From Rhizobium lentis (lineage in GTDB: Bacteria; Pseudomonadota; Alphaproteobacteria; Rhizobiales; Rhizobiaceae), in NCBI RefSeq assembly GCF_014200175.1, contig NZ_JACHBD010000001.1:186001-250000 (forward strand): a stretch of DNA of 64,000 nt. Direction: 5' to 3'. The position numbers were made by a program, and so were the translations under genes. Shown in pieces: positions 47,347 to 56,209 of the stretch (position 1 is the stretch's first letter; every line of letters starts with the position of its first letter). Under the pieces are notes generated by a model, which had not been told where the DNA came from, did not search any database, and saw only the letters and a list, made by a program, of their open reading frames with translations.

Positions 47347-48036
47347 TCACCGATCCATCACGATCAGAGCGCCGATCACCGTGCCGCCCGCTTCGCGCAG
47401 CGGCGACATGCGACAGCGCACCTGCCGCGATGCGCCGCCGGTCGCCCGCTCATAAGTGTAGTCGATCTGCTCGCCGGCAAAGCAGGCATCCAGCTTACGT
47501 TTAGCGCATCCGGCAAAACGTTGTTCGCCGATGAATTCGGAAATATGGCGGCCGATGAGCTCCATCGGCTTCCTGTTGAGATGGGCGCTGTTGGCCGCAT
47601 TGGAATAGAGATAGCGATAGTCCCTGGTCAGCACCGCTACCCGATCCGGCAGGCTTTCGAGGATCGCCGCATTGAAAAACTCGCCGTTGTCGGTGTCGGG
47701 CACATAGGCTGCCGGCGGTGCGATGCGGACATCCTGCGGTGACGGCACCCGCCAGTCCGGCGCATGCGTGCCGAAATAGCCATCAAGCAGGTAGGAAAGC
47801 ACCGCCGTATATTCCCGGACGCTGGCGCTGTCGTCGGCGTCCCGGGCGATAAGATGGCTGACGAACTGCAGCTGCATGTAGACATCCAGTAGATTGGCTG
47901 CCCGGCATGCCAGGATCGCCTCGACCAGCGGCTCGACATGCCGGTCGAGCGACATGACGCGCTGGTCGTCGCCCAGGCGTATGGCTTCTTCTATTTGCGT
48001 GCAACGCAAGGAAAAGGCTCGAAATAGCTCCAGCAA
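47347..48036 (-). CDS. PAS-domain protein without output domain
   Basis: A 229-residue protein. The N-terminal 110 residues are helical (LFRAFSLRCTQIEEAIRLGD) and unrecognised; the C-terminal part is a PAS domain (FFNAAILESLPDRVAVLTRD, SNAANSAHLNRKPMELIGRH, ERATGGASRQVRCRMSPLRE and the closing strand GGTVIGALIVMDR). No kinase, GGDEF or DNA-binding domain follows. It may signal by protein interaction. Ligand unknown. Confidence 0.8.
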   Translation of the reverse strand: MLELFRAFSLRCTQIEEAIRLGDDQRVMSLDRHVEPLVEAILACRAANLLDVYMQLQFVSHLIARDADDSASVREYTAVLSYLLDGYFGTHAPDWRVPSPQDVRIAPPAAYVPDTDNGEFFNAAILESLPDRVAVLTRDYRYLYSNAANSAHLNRKPMELIGRHISEFIGEQRFAGCAKRKLDACFAGEQIDYTYERATGGASRQVRCRMSPLREAGGTVIGALIVMDR

Positions 48037-48217
48037 GACGCCTCACTCCCATGTCCCAAGTGGCGTGTCCAGAATTGCGATGGCTGCATTCCCAAGATGC
48101 GCCTTGCAGTTGATTTTATTCGCGCTCTGGTGGTGACGGGTAACATGAATTGTACTCGGTTTCAATCCGAGAGCACCTGCCGCTTTTCACCGCTGATAAA
48201 TTGGGGGGTGGACCTTC

Positions 48218-49150
48218 TTACGCGAGCGTCTTCTTGATCTGCCAGCGGTCGTGATACCAGAGCCACTGTTCCGGATATTCCCGCACCCAGCTTTCCACCT
48301 TGTCGTTGAGCAGCTGGGCCGCCGCCGGCAGGTCGAGATTGCCTTTTTCGTCGCGCGGCATATCGAGTCGTGGTTCGATTTCCAGGCGGTAGCGGTTTCC
48401 CGGCAGGCGAATGCAGCGCGCCGGATAGACCTCGCAATCGAACTGGCGCACCAGTTTCGGCAGCAGCGGATTGGTCTTCACCTCGCGCCCGAAGAAGGTG
48501 CCCTTCAGCCCCTTGCTGAATTTCTGGTCGACGAGCACGCCCACGCCCTGGCCCGCCTCCAGCTGACGCGCGAGCGCGAAGGAGGAACCGGCATGAGACG
48601 GCACCAGCTTGCCCATGCGGGCGCTACGGAAATCGAACACTTTCTTGGCGACGTAAGGGTTGTTCGGCGGCCGGAACAGCACGGTCACCGTCAGCCCGAA
48701 GGCAGCACCCGCCACCGGCAGCAGCTCGAAATTGGCGGTATGGCCGGTGAACACGATGAAGGGGCGCGGATTGTCGCGCAGGTCAAGGAAGATCGGAATG
48801 CCCGAGACCTCTACCCTGCCCGGCTCCGACTTCTCGGGATCGTAATCGAAAAGTTGGTCGAGGAAGACGTATTCGGCCGCAAGCCTTCCCATATTGCCCC
48901 AGCTGGCCAGCGCGATCTCCTCGATCTCGGCCTCGCTCTTCTCGGGAAAGGCGTTGCGCAGATTGGTCAGCATCAGCCTGTGGCGGCGGGTCCGCCGGCC
49001 GAGCCGGCGCATCACCCTGTCGGCAAAGCGGATCGCTCCATCGGCCGGAAACAGCTTCAGCAGGTTCAGGAAGCCGAACATCGCCTGCGCCACCAGCCAT
49101 TGCTGGAAATTCCTGAGCGCCAGGACGATCCGCGTGATGATCAGCTTCAC
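48218..49150 (-). CDS. lpxXL: Lipid A very-long-chain acyltransferase
   Basis: A 310-residue LpxL/HtrB-family acyltransferase. The catalytic HX4E motif is in IVFTGHTANFELLPVAG (about residues 137-153). Other family blocks are RFADRVMRRLGRRTRRHRLM, VLFRPPNNPYVAKKV and GVLVDQKFSKGLKGTFFGRE. An N-terminal hydrophobic segment anchors it in the inner membrane. In rhizobia the enzyme in this gene position transfers 27-hydroxyoctacosanoate from AcpXL to lipid A. It ends the acpXL cluster and starts 6 bp after the dehydrogenase stop. Confidence 0.9.
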   Translation of the reverse strand: MKLIITRIVLALRNFQQWLVAQAMFGFLNLLKLFPADGAIRFADRVMRRLGRRTRRHRLMLTNLRNAFPEKSEAEIEEIALASWGNMGRLAAEYVFLDQLFDYDPEKSEPGRVEVSGIPIFLDLRDNPRPFIVFTGHTANFELLPVAGAAFGLTVTVLFRPPNNPYVAKKVFDFRSARMGKLVPSHAGSSFALARQLEAGQGVGVLVDQKFSKGLKGTFFGREVKTNPLLPKLVRQFDCEVYPARCIRLPGNRYRLEIEPRLDMPRDEKGNLDLPAAAQLLNDKVESWVREYPEQWLWYHDRWQIKKTLA

Positions 49151-49156
49151 GTGCGC

Positions 49157-50185
49157 TCAATCCATCTTCAGGATGATTTTGCCGAAGATCTGCCGTGATT
49201 CCATCCGCTCCAGCGCCCGATCGATATCGTCGAAGCCGACTTCGGTATCGATGACGGGATGGACGAGCCCACGGCCCATCTTCTGCATCGCATCAGCCAT
49301 GTTTTCGATGCGGCAGCCGAAGGAGCCGAGCAGCTTCAATTGCTGCTGGAACAGCATCATCAGGTTCATCTCAGTCGAAACGCCGGAGGTCGAGCCGCAG
49401 GTGACGAGACGCCCGCCGCGCTTCATGCAGAGCATCGAACCGGCCCAGGTATCCTTGCCCACATGTTCGAAAACGACGTCGACGCCCTTCTTCTTGGTGA
49501 GCTTGCGCACGACGCCTTCGAAGCGGTCGGTGCGGTAGTTGATGACGTGATCGGCGCCGAGCGCCTTCGCCTTCTCGATCTTGTCATCGGAGCCAACAGT
49601 GGTGATGACGGTGCAGCCGATCTTCTTGGCAAGCTGGATCGCCGCCGTGCCGATGCCGGAGCCGCCGGCATGGACGAGGATCGTTTCGCCGGGCTCGAGC
49701 TTGGCATTATCGAACAGCATGTGCTCGACCGTGCCGAAGGTGACGGGCGCAAGCGCCGCCCCAATGGCATCGACGCCGGGAGGAGCCGGAACCAGCAGGC
49801 GCGCCGGCAGATTGACTTTCTCCTGCGCGAAACCGTCGAGATGGAAACCGTGCACGCCGGAAACGTGTTCGCAGAGATTGTCACGGCCTTCGCGGCATGG
49901 GCGGCAGAGCCCGCAGGTACGCGCGCCGTAGATCGAGACCAGCTGACCCGGCAGCACGTTGGCGACGCCAGGGCCGATGGCTTCGACGACGCCGGAGGCC
50001 TCCGCGCCGATGACGAGCGGCATCTTGCGCTTGGCGAATGCCATGCCGCGCCAACCCCAGACATCGATATGGTTGAGCGCCACCGCCTTAACGCGCAGCG
50101 TCACCTCGCCGGCGGCAGGCGCCTCCGGTTCCGGCAGGTCGGTGATCTCAAGCTTGCGGTCATCGATCAGTTGCAGCGCGCGCAT
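49157..50185 (-). CDS. Zinc-type alcohol dehydrogenase of the acpXL cluster
   Basis: A 342-residue medium-chain dehydrogenase. It has the GroES-like start VTLRVKAVALNHIDVWGWRG, VIGAEASGVVEAIGPGV, a structural zinc loop CGLCRPCREGRDNLC, and the NAD(P) motif VHAGGSGIGTAAIQLAKKIG. In rhizobial genomes a dehydrogenase of this type (often written adh2XL) always sits between fabF1XL and lpxXL, and is thought to help build or modify the omega-1 hydroxy C28 fatty acid. The exact reaction is not established. Confidence 0.88.
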   Translation of the reverse strand: MRALQLIDDRKLEITDLPEPEAPAAGEVTLRVKAVALNHIDVWGWRGMAFAKRKMPLVIGAEASGVVEAIGPGVANVLPGQLVSIYGARTCGLCRPCREGRDNLCEHVSGVHGFHLDGFAQEKVNLPARLLVPAPPGVDAIGAALAPVTFGTVEHMLFDNAKLEPGETILVHAGGSGIGTAAIQLAKKIGCTVITTVGSDDKIEKAKALGADHVINYRTDRFEGVVRKLTKKKGVDVVFEHVGKDTWAGSMLCMKRGGRLVTCGSTSGVSTEMNLMMLFQQQLKLLGSFGCRIENMADAMQKMGRGLVHPVIDTEVGFDDIDRALERMESRQIFGKIILKMD

Positions 50186-50217
50186 GATGTATAATTCTTT
50201 CTTCTACGTGGATCGTC

Positions 50218-50299
50218 GTCATGCTCGGGCTTGTCCCGAGCATCTGCCAGCGGTCATTGAGTGACGAAAGTAGATCCTCGGGACAAGTCCGAGGTTGAG
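50218..50299. repeat. RIME-like palindromic element, copy C
   Basis: GTCATGCTCGGGCTTGTCCC followed by GAGCATCTGC, and, after 25 bases, AGATCCTCGGGACAAGTCCG with GAGG: inverted arms of the same type as copies A and B. It lies in the 150-bp gap between fabF1XL and the dehydrogenase gene, so it would be part of the cluster transcript. Confidence 0.6.
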
Positions 50300-50335
50300 T
50301 CAAAAACCGCTTCGTCCAAAAATCAAGGAGGGTCT

Positions 50336-51622
50336 CTAAGCCGGTTCGAGCGCCATGACAAGGCTGGCATTCTGCCCGCCGAAGCCGAAGGAGTTGGAAA
50401 GTACGGCCGAAACCTGGGCTTCCCTCTTCTTGTTCGGCACGACATCGAGCACGATCGACGGATCGGGATTGTTGTAGTTGATCGTCGGCGGCAGCGTGCC
50501 CGTCAGCATCGTCTGCAGCGAGAACACCGCCTCGACCGCTCCTGCCGCCGTCAGCGTATGGCCGATCATTGACTTGTTGGACGACACCGGAATGCCGACC
50601 AGCTTCTCGCCGAAGACGGCGGACATCGAGCCATATTCCATCTTGTCGTTCTCAGGCGTCGAGGTGCCGTGCGCGTTGATGTAGCCGATGCCGCTTTCGT
50701 CGATGCCGGCGTCGGCAAGGGCCGCGCGGATCGTCGCGATCGCCGGGCCGCCGTCGGGCGAAGACCGGGTGCGATGGAAGCTGTCGGCCTTGTCGCCGGC
50801 GCCCTTCATGATGCCGAGCACCTTGGCGCCGCGGGCGACCGCCGATTCCAGCGATTCCAGCACCAGGGTGGCCGCGCCTTCAGCGATGACGAAGCCGTCG
50901 CGATCCTTGCTGAACGGCTTGGAGGCTTTGGTCGGCGGATCGTTCTGCGTCGAAAGGGCCGACAGCAGCGAGAAGCGGATCAGTGCTTCGGCGCTGAGCG
51001 ACCCATCCGTCGCAACGGTCAGTGCGCGGTCGGTACGGCCCTGGCGGATTGCCTCGATGCCGAGCTGGATCGCCGTCACGCCGGAAGCACAGGCCGTCGA
51101 CAAGGTCACGGGAAGGCCGCGCGTGCCGAATCGGTCGGCGAGGCGCTCGGAAATCGCGCCGAACAGGGCAGCCTCGTGAAAGGCCGGATCCGGCCGCTGA
51201 CGCAGCGCCGTCAGGAAGCGCTCATAAGCATCGCCGGGATGGTCGGCAGCCGGCGAACGGTCTGCAAGTTCGAAACGGGCGCTCCATTCCGGCTCGATCG
51301 GCGGCGCGGCAAGGAACAGCGGGCCGTTGAAATCGCCTGATAGACCGGCATCGGCCAGCGCCTCGATGGTCGTCTCGCGCGCAAAGGCATAGGAGCGCTC
51401 GACGGCGTTCGGTACGGGAATCTCGATGAAATCGACGGTGCCGGCGATCCGGGTCGACAAGCCTTCGGTCGGAAAGCGGTTGATCGCGTGGATCCCCGAG
51501 GTGCCGGAAGAAAGGGCTGCCCAATTGTCCTTCAGGCCCTGGCCCAGCGACGTGATGATGCCCATGCCGGTTACTGCGACGATCGGCCGGCCGAGATGAT
51601 CCTTGTAAGCGGAAGCTGTCAT
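50336..51622 (-). CDS. fabF1XL: Beta-ketoacyl-ACP synthase, active KS of the very-long-chain cluster
   Basis: A 428-residue KAS II-type ketosynthase. The catalytic cysteine is in LSTACASGVTAIQLG, and the two catalytic histidines are in YINAHGTSTPENDKMEYG and NKSMIGHTLTAAGAVEAVFS. The N-terminal VAVTGMGIITSLGQ-type strand (PIVAVTGMGIITSLGQGLKD) is typical. It condenses malonyl-ACP with acyl-AcpXL during chain elongation toward C28. The gene starts 10 bp after fabF2XL, with which it probably forms a heterodimer. Confidence 0.9.
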   Translation of the reverse strand: MTASAYKDHLGRPIVAVTGMGIITSLGQGLKDNWAALSSGTSGIHAINRFPTEGLSTRIAGTVDFIEIPVPNAVERSYAFARETTIEALADAGLSGDFNGPLFLAAPPIEPEWSARFELADRSPAADHPGDAYERFLTALRQRPDPAFHEAALFGAISERLADRFGTRGLPVTLSTACASGVTAIQLGIEAIRQGRTDRALTVATDGSLSAEALIRFSLLSALSTQNDPPTKASKPFSKDRDGFVIAEGAATLVLESLESAVARGAKVLGIMKGAGDKADSFHRTRSSPDGGPAIATIRAALADAGIDESGIGYINAHGTSTPENDKMEYGSMSAVFGEKLVGIPVSSNKSMIGHTLTAAGAVEAVFSLQTMLTGTLPPTINYNNPDPSIVLDVVPNKKREAQVSAVLSNSFGFGGQNASLVMALEPA

Positions 51623-51632
51623 ATCTCTATCC

Positions 51633-52838
51633 TCACGCCTCTGCGGAAAGAACGGCGACGCCCTCGCCGCGCTGGTGTCCGACCGTCGTTACGACGGCGG
51701 CCTTCGTGCCCGCCTTCATCGGCGCTTCATGAGCAGCGTCGAAGGGCGGAACCTTGGCCTTGGCATCGATGGCAAGGGCTGCGAGCGCCAGCCCCAGCGG
51801 GAAATGCGCCTCGATCGTGTGACCGGACACGCCGCCGAAGCCGCGGATTGCAGCACCGGGAAGCTGATGTTTCAGCACTGCCTTTTCGCGGGCGGCGATT
51901 TCATGCATGCCGGTCGAGCCGGAGAAGATTGCCGTGCTGTCCGGCGGCAGGTCGGCGGCAGGCTTCAGCAGCCGCTCCATGCGCACTTCGAAATTGCCGG
52001 CGCTACGGCTGCCGCGGTCGCCCTCGACGGCGCTGATCGTCGCATAGATATGCGCGCCGCGCTCTTCCGCATGCTTGCGCGATTCCAGCACCAGGAAGGC
52101 GCCGGCCGAACCGGTGATCATGCCGCCGCCTTCAAGGCCGGAGCGCGACCAGAGGGGTGCCCATTCGTCGCGCGTATGCGCGCCGATCGCTTCAGTGAGC
52201 AGGATCATGTCGGGACGTTCGGCAGCAAAGGCGCCGCCGACGAGCGCATGGGTGGATTCACCGGAACGGATGCGCCAGAACGCCGTCTCGACGGCGGAAA
52301 CGCCTGAGGCTTCCTCGCCCATGAAGGTGCGCGAGGAGCCGGTGACCTTGTGAACGATGGAAATGTTGCCGGCCAGCAGATTGGAAAGCTGCGCCAGGAA
52401 AAGCGTCGGCCTCAACTCCGTCGTCAGCTTCTCATTGAGCAGCAACTCCCGGTCGTTGCGCTTCAGGCCCTCATCGACGATCAGCGTATCGACGTTGATG
52501 TCGCGCTCGCCGCCGCCAGCCGCCACGATCATGTCCATCGTGCCGCATGCCTCGATATTGTCCTTGAAGCCGGCATCGTCCAGCGCCAGACCTGCGGCGA
52601 AGACGCCGATGCGCTGCCAGTTTTCCATCTGGCGCTGGTCGCCGCGCTTGGCGATCTGCTGCGACCAGTCGATCTCAGGCAGCGGATGCACCGGATAGGG
52701 TTTGAATTTCTCGGTCTCGACGATCACCTTCGGCGCACTTTCGGCCGAAAGCAGCGCGATATGTGCCTCCTTGCCGACGCCCTGACAGGTAACGATGCCG
52801 ACGCCCGAAATGACGACGTCGTTTGCAGCCTTGCTCAT
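51633..52838 (-). CDS. fabF2XL: Ketosynthase-like protein lacking the active-site cysteine
   Basis: A 401-residue ketosynthase homologue. The thiolase fold is visible (VVISGVGIVTCQGVGKEAHI, MIVAAGGGERDINVDTL), but where active enzymes read TACxSG this protein reads FMGEEASGVSAVETAFWRIR, with glutamate in place of cysteine. The histidine positions are STGMHEIAARE and VSGHTIEAHFPLGLALAALA. It therefore looks like a chain-length-factor or KS-beta partner of FabF1XL; this role is inferred. It overlaps fabZXL by 4 bp. Confidence 0.88.
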   Translation of the reverse strand: MSKAANDVVISGVGIVTCQGVGKEAHIALLSAESAPKVIVETEKFKPYPVHPLPEIDWSQQIAKRGDQRQMENWQRIGVFAAGLALDDAGFKDNIEACGTMDMIVAAGGGERDINVDTLIVDEGLKRNDRELLLNEKLTTELRPTLFLAQLSNLLAGNISIVHKVTGSSRTFMGEEASGVSAVETAFWRIRSGESTHALVGGAFAAERPDMILLTEAIGAHTRDEWAPLWSRSGLEGGGMITGSAGAFLVLESRKHAEERGAHIYATISAVEGDRGSRSAGNFEVRMERLLKPAADLPPDSTAIFSGSTGMHEIAAREKAVLKHQLPGAAIRGFGGVSGHTIEAHFPLGLALAALAIDAKAKVPPFDAAHEAPMKAGTKAAVVTTVGHQRGEGVAVLSAEA

Positions 52839-53317
52839 CCAATCACTCCCTGCGCTGCGATCGCGTCGAGAAGACCGACTTCGCCGGCGCGTTTTTTCAC
52901 GATGTCGCCGAGCGGCACCTCGCTGAAGGGCATGGTGCGCAGTTTCAGTTGCGCATCGCAGACCTTCTTGCCGCCGCTGGTGATCTTGGCCTTGGTGACC
53001 GCGAAACCCGAACCGTCATGCTCCAGCACAGCTTCGATATCAAGCACGGCTTCCGGCTCGACAAAGGTGCGCATCTTGGCGCCGTCGACCGACATCAGGA
53101 AGGGCATGGCGGCAAAATCGGTTGCGGCAAGCACCAGCATGCCCGAAGCCTGGGCCATGGTCTCGATCAGGAGCACGCCGGGAACCAGCGGCATGCCGGG
53201 AAAATGGCCTTCGAAGACGGGGCTCTTGGCCGGCACGACCGATCGCGCCGCAAGCGTCCCCTTCTTCAGGTCCACCGCTTCGACGCGGTCAATCATCTGG
53301 AAATATTCCAGCAGCAT
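52835..53317 (-). CDS. fabZXL: 3-hydroxyacyl-ACP dehydratase of the very-long-chain cluster
   Basis: A 160-residue FabZ/FabA-like hot-dog protein. The catalytic motif is FEGHFPGMPLVPGVLLIETM (histidine and glutamate), preceded by the entry helix YFQMIDRVEAVDLKKGTLAA. It dehydrates 3-hydroxyacyl-AcpXL intermediates. It is encoded after acpXL with a 118-bp gap and overlaps the fabF2XL start (ATGA). Confidence 0.9.
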   Translation of the reverse strand: MLLEYFQMIDRVEAVDLKKGTLAARSVVPAKSPVFEGHFPGMPLVPGVLLIETMAQASGMLVLAATDFAAMPFLMSVDGAKMRTFVEPEAVLDIEAVLEHDGSGFAVTKAKITSGGKKVCDAQLKLRTMPFSEVPLGDIVKKRAGEVGLLDAIAAQGVIG

Positions 53318-53435
53318 TCGGATCCTCCGGCCCGACGGGCAAAATCTGCCCGCCGGTGACGCCTACTTAGGAACGAAGCCGCCCGGCCGCCATATTCAGG
53401 GCGGCAGGGCGTTCGAAAAAAGACTGATATGTCGC

Positions 53436-53714
53436 TCAGGCCTTGGCTGCTTTGAGCTCGTCGATCTTGGCGCACAGGTTCTTCAGCACGAAATACTCTT
53501 CGGTGGAAACCTTGCCCTCATTGACTTCCTGCGTCCACTTTTCGAGCGGAATCTTGATGCCGAATTCCTTGTCGATCGCAAAGACGATGTCGAGGAAATC
53601 GAGGCTGTCGATACCGAGGTCGTCGATCGTATGGCTCTCCGGCGTGATCGTGGCACGATCGATCTCGCTGGTTTCTGCAATAATGTCGGCAACTTTATCG
53701 AATGTAGCGGTCAC
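53436..53714 (-). CDS. acpXL: Acyl carrier protein AcpXL
   Basis: A 92-residue specialised acyl carrier protein that holds 27-hydroxyoctacosanoic acid for lipid A. The phosphopantetheine serine is in [19 protein letters not shown] (about residue 37). The sequence [20 protein letters not shown] is the expected AcpXL N-terminus. The start is GTG at 53714 with GAGG eight bases before it. It is the first gene of the very-long-chain cluster. Confidence 0.93.
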
Positions 53715-53933
53715 GCGCTGTACCTCATGAAATGACGATTTAGACCTCCTCATAGGCAAATCCATTTCAAAAGCCAATGCTTTCGTCCGGGCGTTGCGGC
53801 AATTTGGCAATGAGGTGTTGCCTAAACAGCAATGGAGTGCCGGACGTTGCGGAGTGTTGCACGCCCACGAAATGCGATGCAAGGCCGTCTCGGCGCGAGA
53901 GGGGCGGCTGTCCGAATCGAATAGAGAACTTGC

Positions 53934-54336
53934 TTGGCCGAGGCGGCCACCGTCGCCGAAATTTGTGTTTTCCCCCGCACCCTGCTCGACCGCATGACAG
54001 CGGAGACGCCGGAGCTGCAGCGCAGCCTTCACGATCAGGCGCTCAACGAACTGGATGTTGCGCGCGAATGGATGTTGGCGCTCGGCCGGCGCACAGAGGA
54101 GGAAGAGGTCGCAAGCCTGCTCCACGTCATCGCCACCCATCGAGCCGCAGACCGCCATCAGCACCATCCTTGACCCGCCGCTGTCGCGCACCGAAATTGC
54201 TGATTTTCGTGGGCTGACGATCGAAACCGTGAGCCGGCAGATGACCAGACTGCGCAAGCGGGCTGTCATCCTGAACGAGAACTCTAGACATATCGTCGTT
54301 CCCGATATGGATGAACTGCAGAAGGTCAGCGGATAA
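53934..54336 (+). pseudogene. Remnant of an FNR/FixK-type (FnrN-like) regulator gene
   Basis: Two overlapping frames carry the C-terminal half of a Crp/Fnr regulator. The first reads [20 protein letters not shown] and [20 protein letters not shown]; the second continues EPQTAISTI and has the recognition helix [20 protein letters not shown] followed by the wing [15 protein letters not shown] frame change near 54142 separates them, and the N-terminal sensing domain with its cysteines is not intact upstream. It probably represents a dead fnrN-like copy. Confidence 0.7.
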
Positions 54337-54365
54337 CGGTCTCAGCCGCCGGATTCAGAGCCAGA

Positions 54366-54794
54366 TCAGCGCGTGATGACCACCCGGGTATTGGCGAGAC
54401 CTGCCTCCCGCGCCAGTGAAAAGAACTCTGCCGCATTATCGGGATGCAGGCGAACGCAGCCATGCGAGGCCGGCCGGCCGAGACGCTTCAGATCGAAGGT
54501 AGCGTGAACCGCGTAACCGCCGTTGAAAAAGACCGCGTAAGGCATCGGCGCGTTGTCGTATTTGCGGGAGCGGTGATCGCGCGACAGCCATTTGGCGCTC
54601 CACGAGCCGGTCGGCGTGACATAACCATTGCGCGCGGTCGAAACCTTCCAGCGATACTTGACGAAACCGTTCTCGGTGACGGTCATCGTCTGCTTACCGA
54701 TGCTGACATTGGCAACCAGCGTTGCTGCCTCAGCCGTCACCGGAGAAAACTGCAGCAATACACTTGTGGCCGCGGCCGCAAAAATCGTCTTCAT
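54366..54794 (-). CDS. L,D-transpeptidase (YkuD family)
   Basis: A 142-residue secreted L,D-transpeptidase. A signal peptide covers about residues 1-23 (MKTIFAAAATSVLLQFSPVT then AEA). The YkuD domain has VSIGKQTMTVTENGFVKYRW and the catalytic block HATFDLKRLGRPASHGCVRL, with His, Ser, His, Gly, Cys and Arg all present. It can crosslink peptidoglycan or attach proteins to it. The start at 54794 has a GAGGGGTTATC site; upstream codons are unlikely. Confidence 0.88.
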   Translation of the reverse strand: MKTIFAAAATSVLLQFSPVTAEAATLVANVSIGKQTMTVTENGFVKYRWKVSTARNGYVTPTGSWSAKWLSRDHRSRKYDNAPMPYAVFFNGGYAVHATFDLKRLGRPASHGCVRLHPDNAAEFFSLAREAGLANTRVVITR

Positions 54795-54939
54795 GATAAC
54801 CCCTCTTCGCACCCGCGCAGTTTGATTGCGCCCTCACGACAGAGAGACTACGACGATACTTATTATATAGCTTTAACCCGAATGGTAATCACAATTCTAA
54901 CGAGCGAAAGCGTAGACGCCGCGACAGGGCGGCGCTTGT

Positions 54940-55140
54940 TCACTGAAGCTTACGCGCCGGCGACGGCCGCTTGAGCTGTTGGTAAGCCTTGTTCATCTTC
55001 TCGCGGATCGACGCCATCGTCCCGAGATTATGGCCGCACGCCGCGCAGGTGATGATGTCGGCCTCCCGGATCTCGGGGCGCTCGAATTTCATCTTGGTGC
55101 TCTTGCACTTCGGGCACGGCAATTCAACCTGGACTGTCAT
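54940..55140 (-). CDS. Small zinc-ribbon protein
   Basis: A 66-residue protein with two CxxC pairs, CPKC near the N-terminus and CAAC in the middle, giving a zinc ribbon, and a basic C-terminal helix (REKMNKAYQQLKRPSPARKL). It resembles small ribbon proteins widespread in Rhizobiales; function unknown. Spacing to the neighbours suggests an independent transcript. Confidence 0.75.
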   Translation of the reverse strand: MTVQVELPCPKCKSTKMKFERPEIREADIITCAACGHNLGTMASIREKMNKAYQQLKRPSPARKLQ

Positions 55141-55228
55141 TGCTCTTTTCCGGTCTGATTAGAGATGGGAGGCGCTTCGCATAAACCTTTGTGGCGGGAG
55201 TGTCCACTGCGGTGCCTCACGGCACATT

Positions 55229-56209
55229 CTACAGGAAACATAAAAACAGTCCGAAGATCAGACCGGTAAGCACCATGCAGCTGGCATAGAACACCGACAC
55301 ACCGTCCTCGATATCGCCGGCGGTGGCAACGTCCCGGCCGGCGTTGTTGATCATCGGCTCAGTCACGATGACACCGCCATAGATGCGCGGGCCGGCGAGC
55401 TGGACGTTGAGAGCACCGGCCATTGCCGCCTCCGGTCGGCCGGAATTCGGCGAGCGGTGCAGGCCGCCGTCGCGCATCGCCACCCGGATCGCCTCGCGGC
55501 AGGGGCTCATGCCGCGCCGGATCCAGGCGCCGGCGGCAATCAAAAGGACGGAGAGCCGCGCGGCCGGCCAGTTGGCGATATCGTCCAGCCGAGCCGCGGC
55601 CCAGCCGAAATCGATGTATTTTTCCGACCTGTGGCCGATCATCGAATCCGCCGTGTTCAGCATCTTGTAAGCGAGCAGGCCCGGCAGCCCGAGGACGGCA
55701 TACCAGAGGGCCGGCGCCACGACGCCGTCGGAGAAATTCTCTGCAAGGCTTTCGATTGCCGCGCGGCAGACGGCCGGCTCGTCGAGAGTCTCGGGATCGC
55801 GGCCGACGATGCGGGAGACGGCGTTCCGGCCGCCGGCAAGCCCCTCGCCGCGCAGGGCCGTGGCGACGGCCGCGACATGATCGGCCAGGCTCTTTTGCGC
55901 CAAGAAGATCGCCACCAGCCCGGCCTCCAGCACGAGGCCGGCGAGGCCGAAGAGCGCGAAAAACCGGTCGAACACGAAGCCTGCAGCAATCGACAGCACA
56001 AGCAGCGCCAGGATGGCCGCCACGCCGTTCATCCGGCGCTGAGAGCCCGTGAGGCTTGAGGGATTGAGCTGCTGGTCGGCGTAAGAGATCGCCGCGCCGA
56101 AGATGACGACGGGATGTGGCACCCGCGACCACAGCCATTGCGGATCGCCGACGATCCGGTCGAGCAGCAGCGCCAGAAGCAGCACGAGGAGGTTTTCGTC
56201 CATCATCAT
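55229..56209 (-). CDS. cobD: Adenosylcobinamide-phosphate synthase (CbiB/CobD)
   Basis: A 326-residue integral membrane protein of the CbiB/CobD family, which attaches aminopropanol phosphate to adenosylcobyric acid. Family blocks are LALLLDRIVGDPQWLWSRVP HPVV-type start, VGRDPETLDEPAVCRAAIES, LAENFSDGVVAPALWYAVLG, MLNTADSMIGHRSEKYIDFG and HRSPNSGRPEAAMAGALNVQ. It overlaps cobC by 4 bp. The name cobD follows the P. denitrificans scheme; cbiB is the Salmonella name. Confidence 0.92.
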   Translation of the reverse strand: MMMDENLLVLLLALLLDRIVGDPQWLWSRVPHPVVIFGAAISYADQQLNPSSLTGSQRRMNGVAAILALLVLSIAAGFVFDRFFALFGLAGLVLEAGLVAIFLAQKSLADHVAAVATALRGEGLAGGRNAVSRIVGRDPETLDEPAVCRAAIESLAENFSDGVVAPALWYAVLGLPGLLAYKMLNTADSMIGHRSEKYIDFGWAAARLDDIANWPAARLSVLLIAAGAWIRRGMSPCREAIRVAMRDGGLHRSPNSGRPEAAMAGALNVQLAGPRIYGGVIVTEPMINNAGRDVATAGDIEDGVSVFYASCMVLTGLIFGLFLCFL

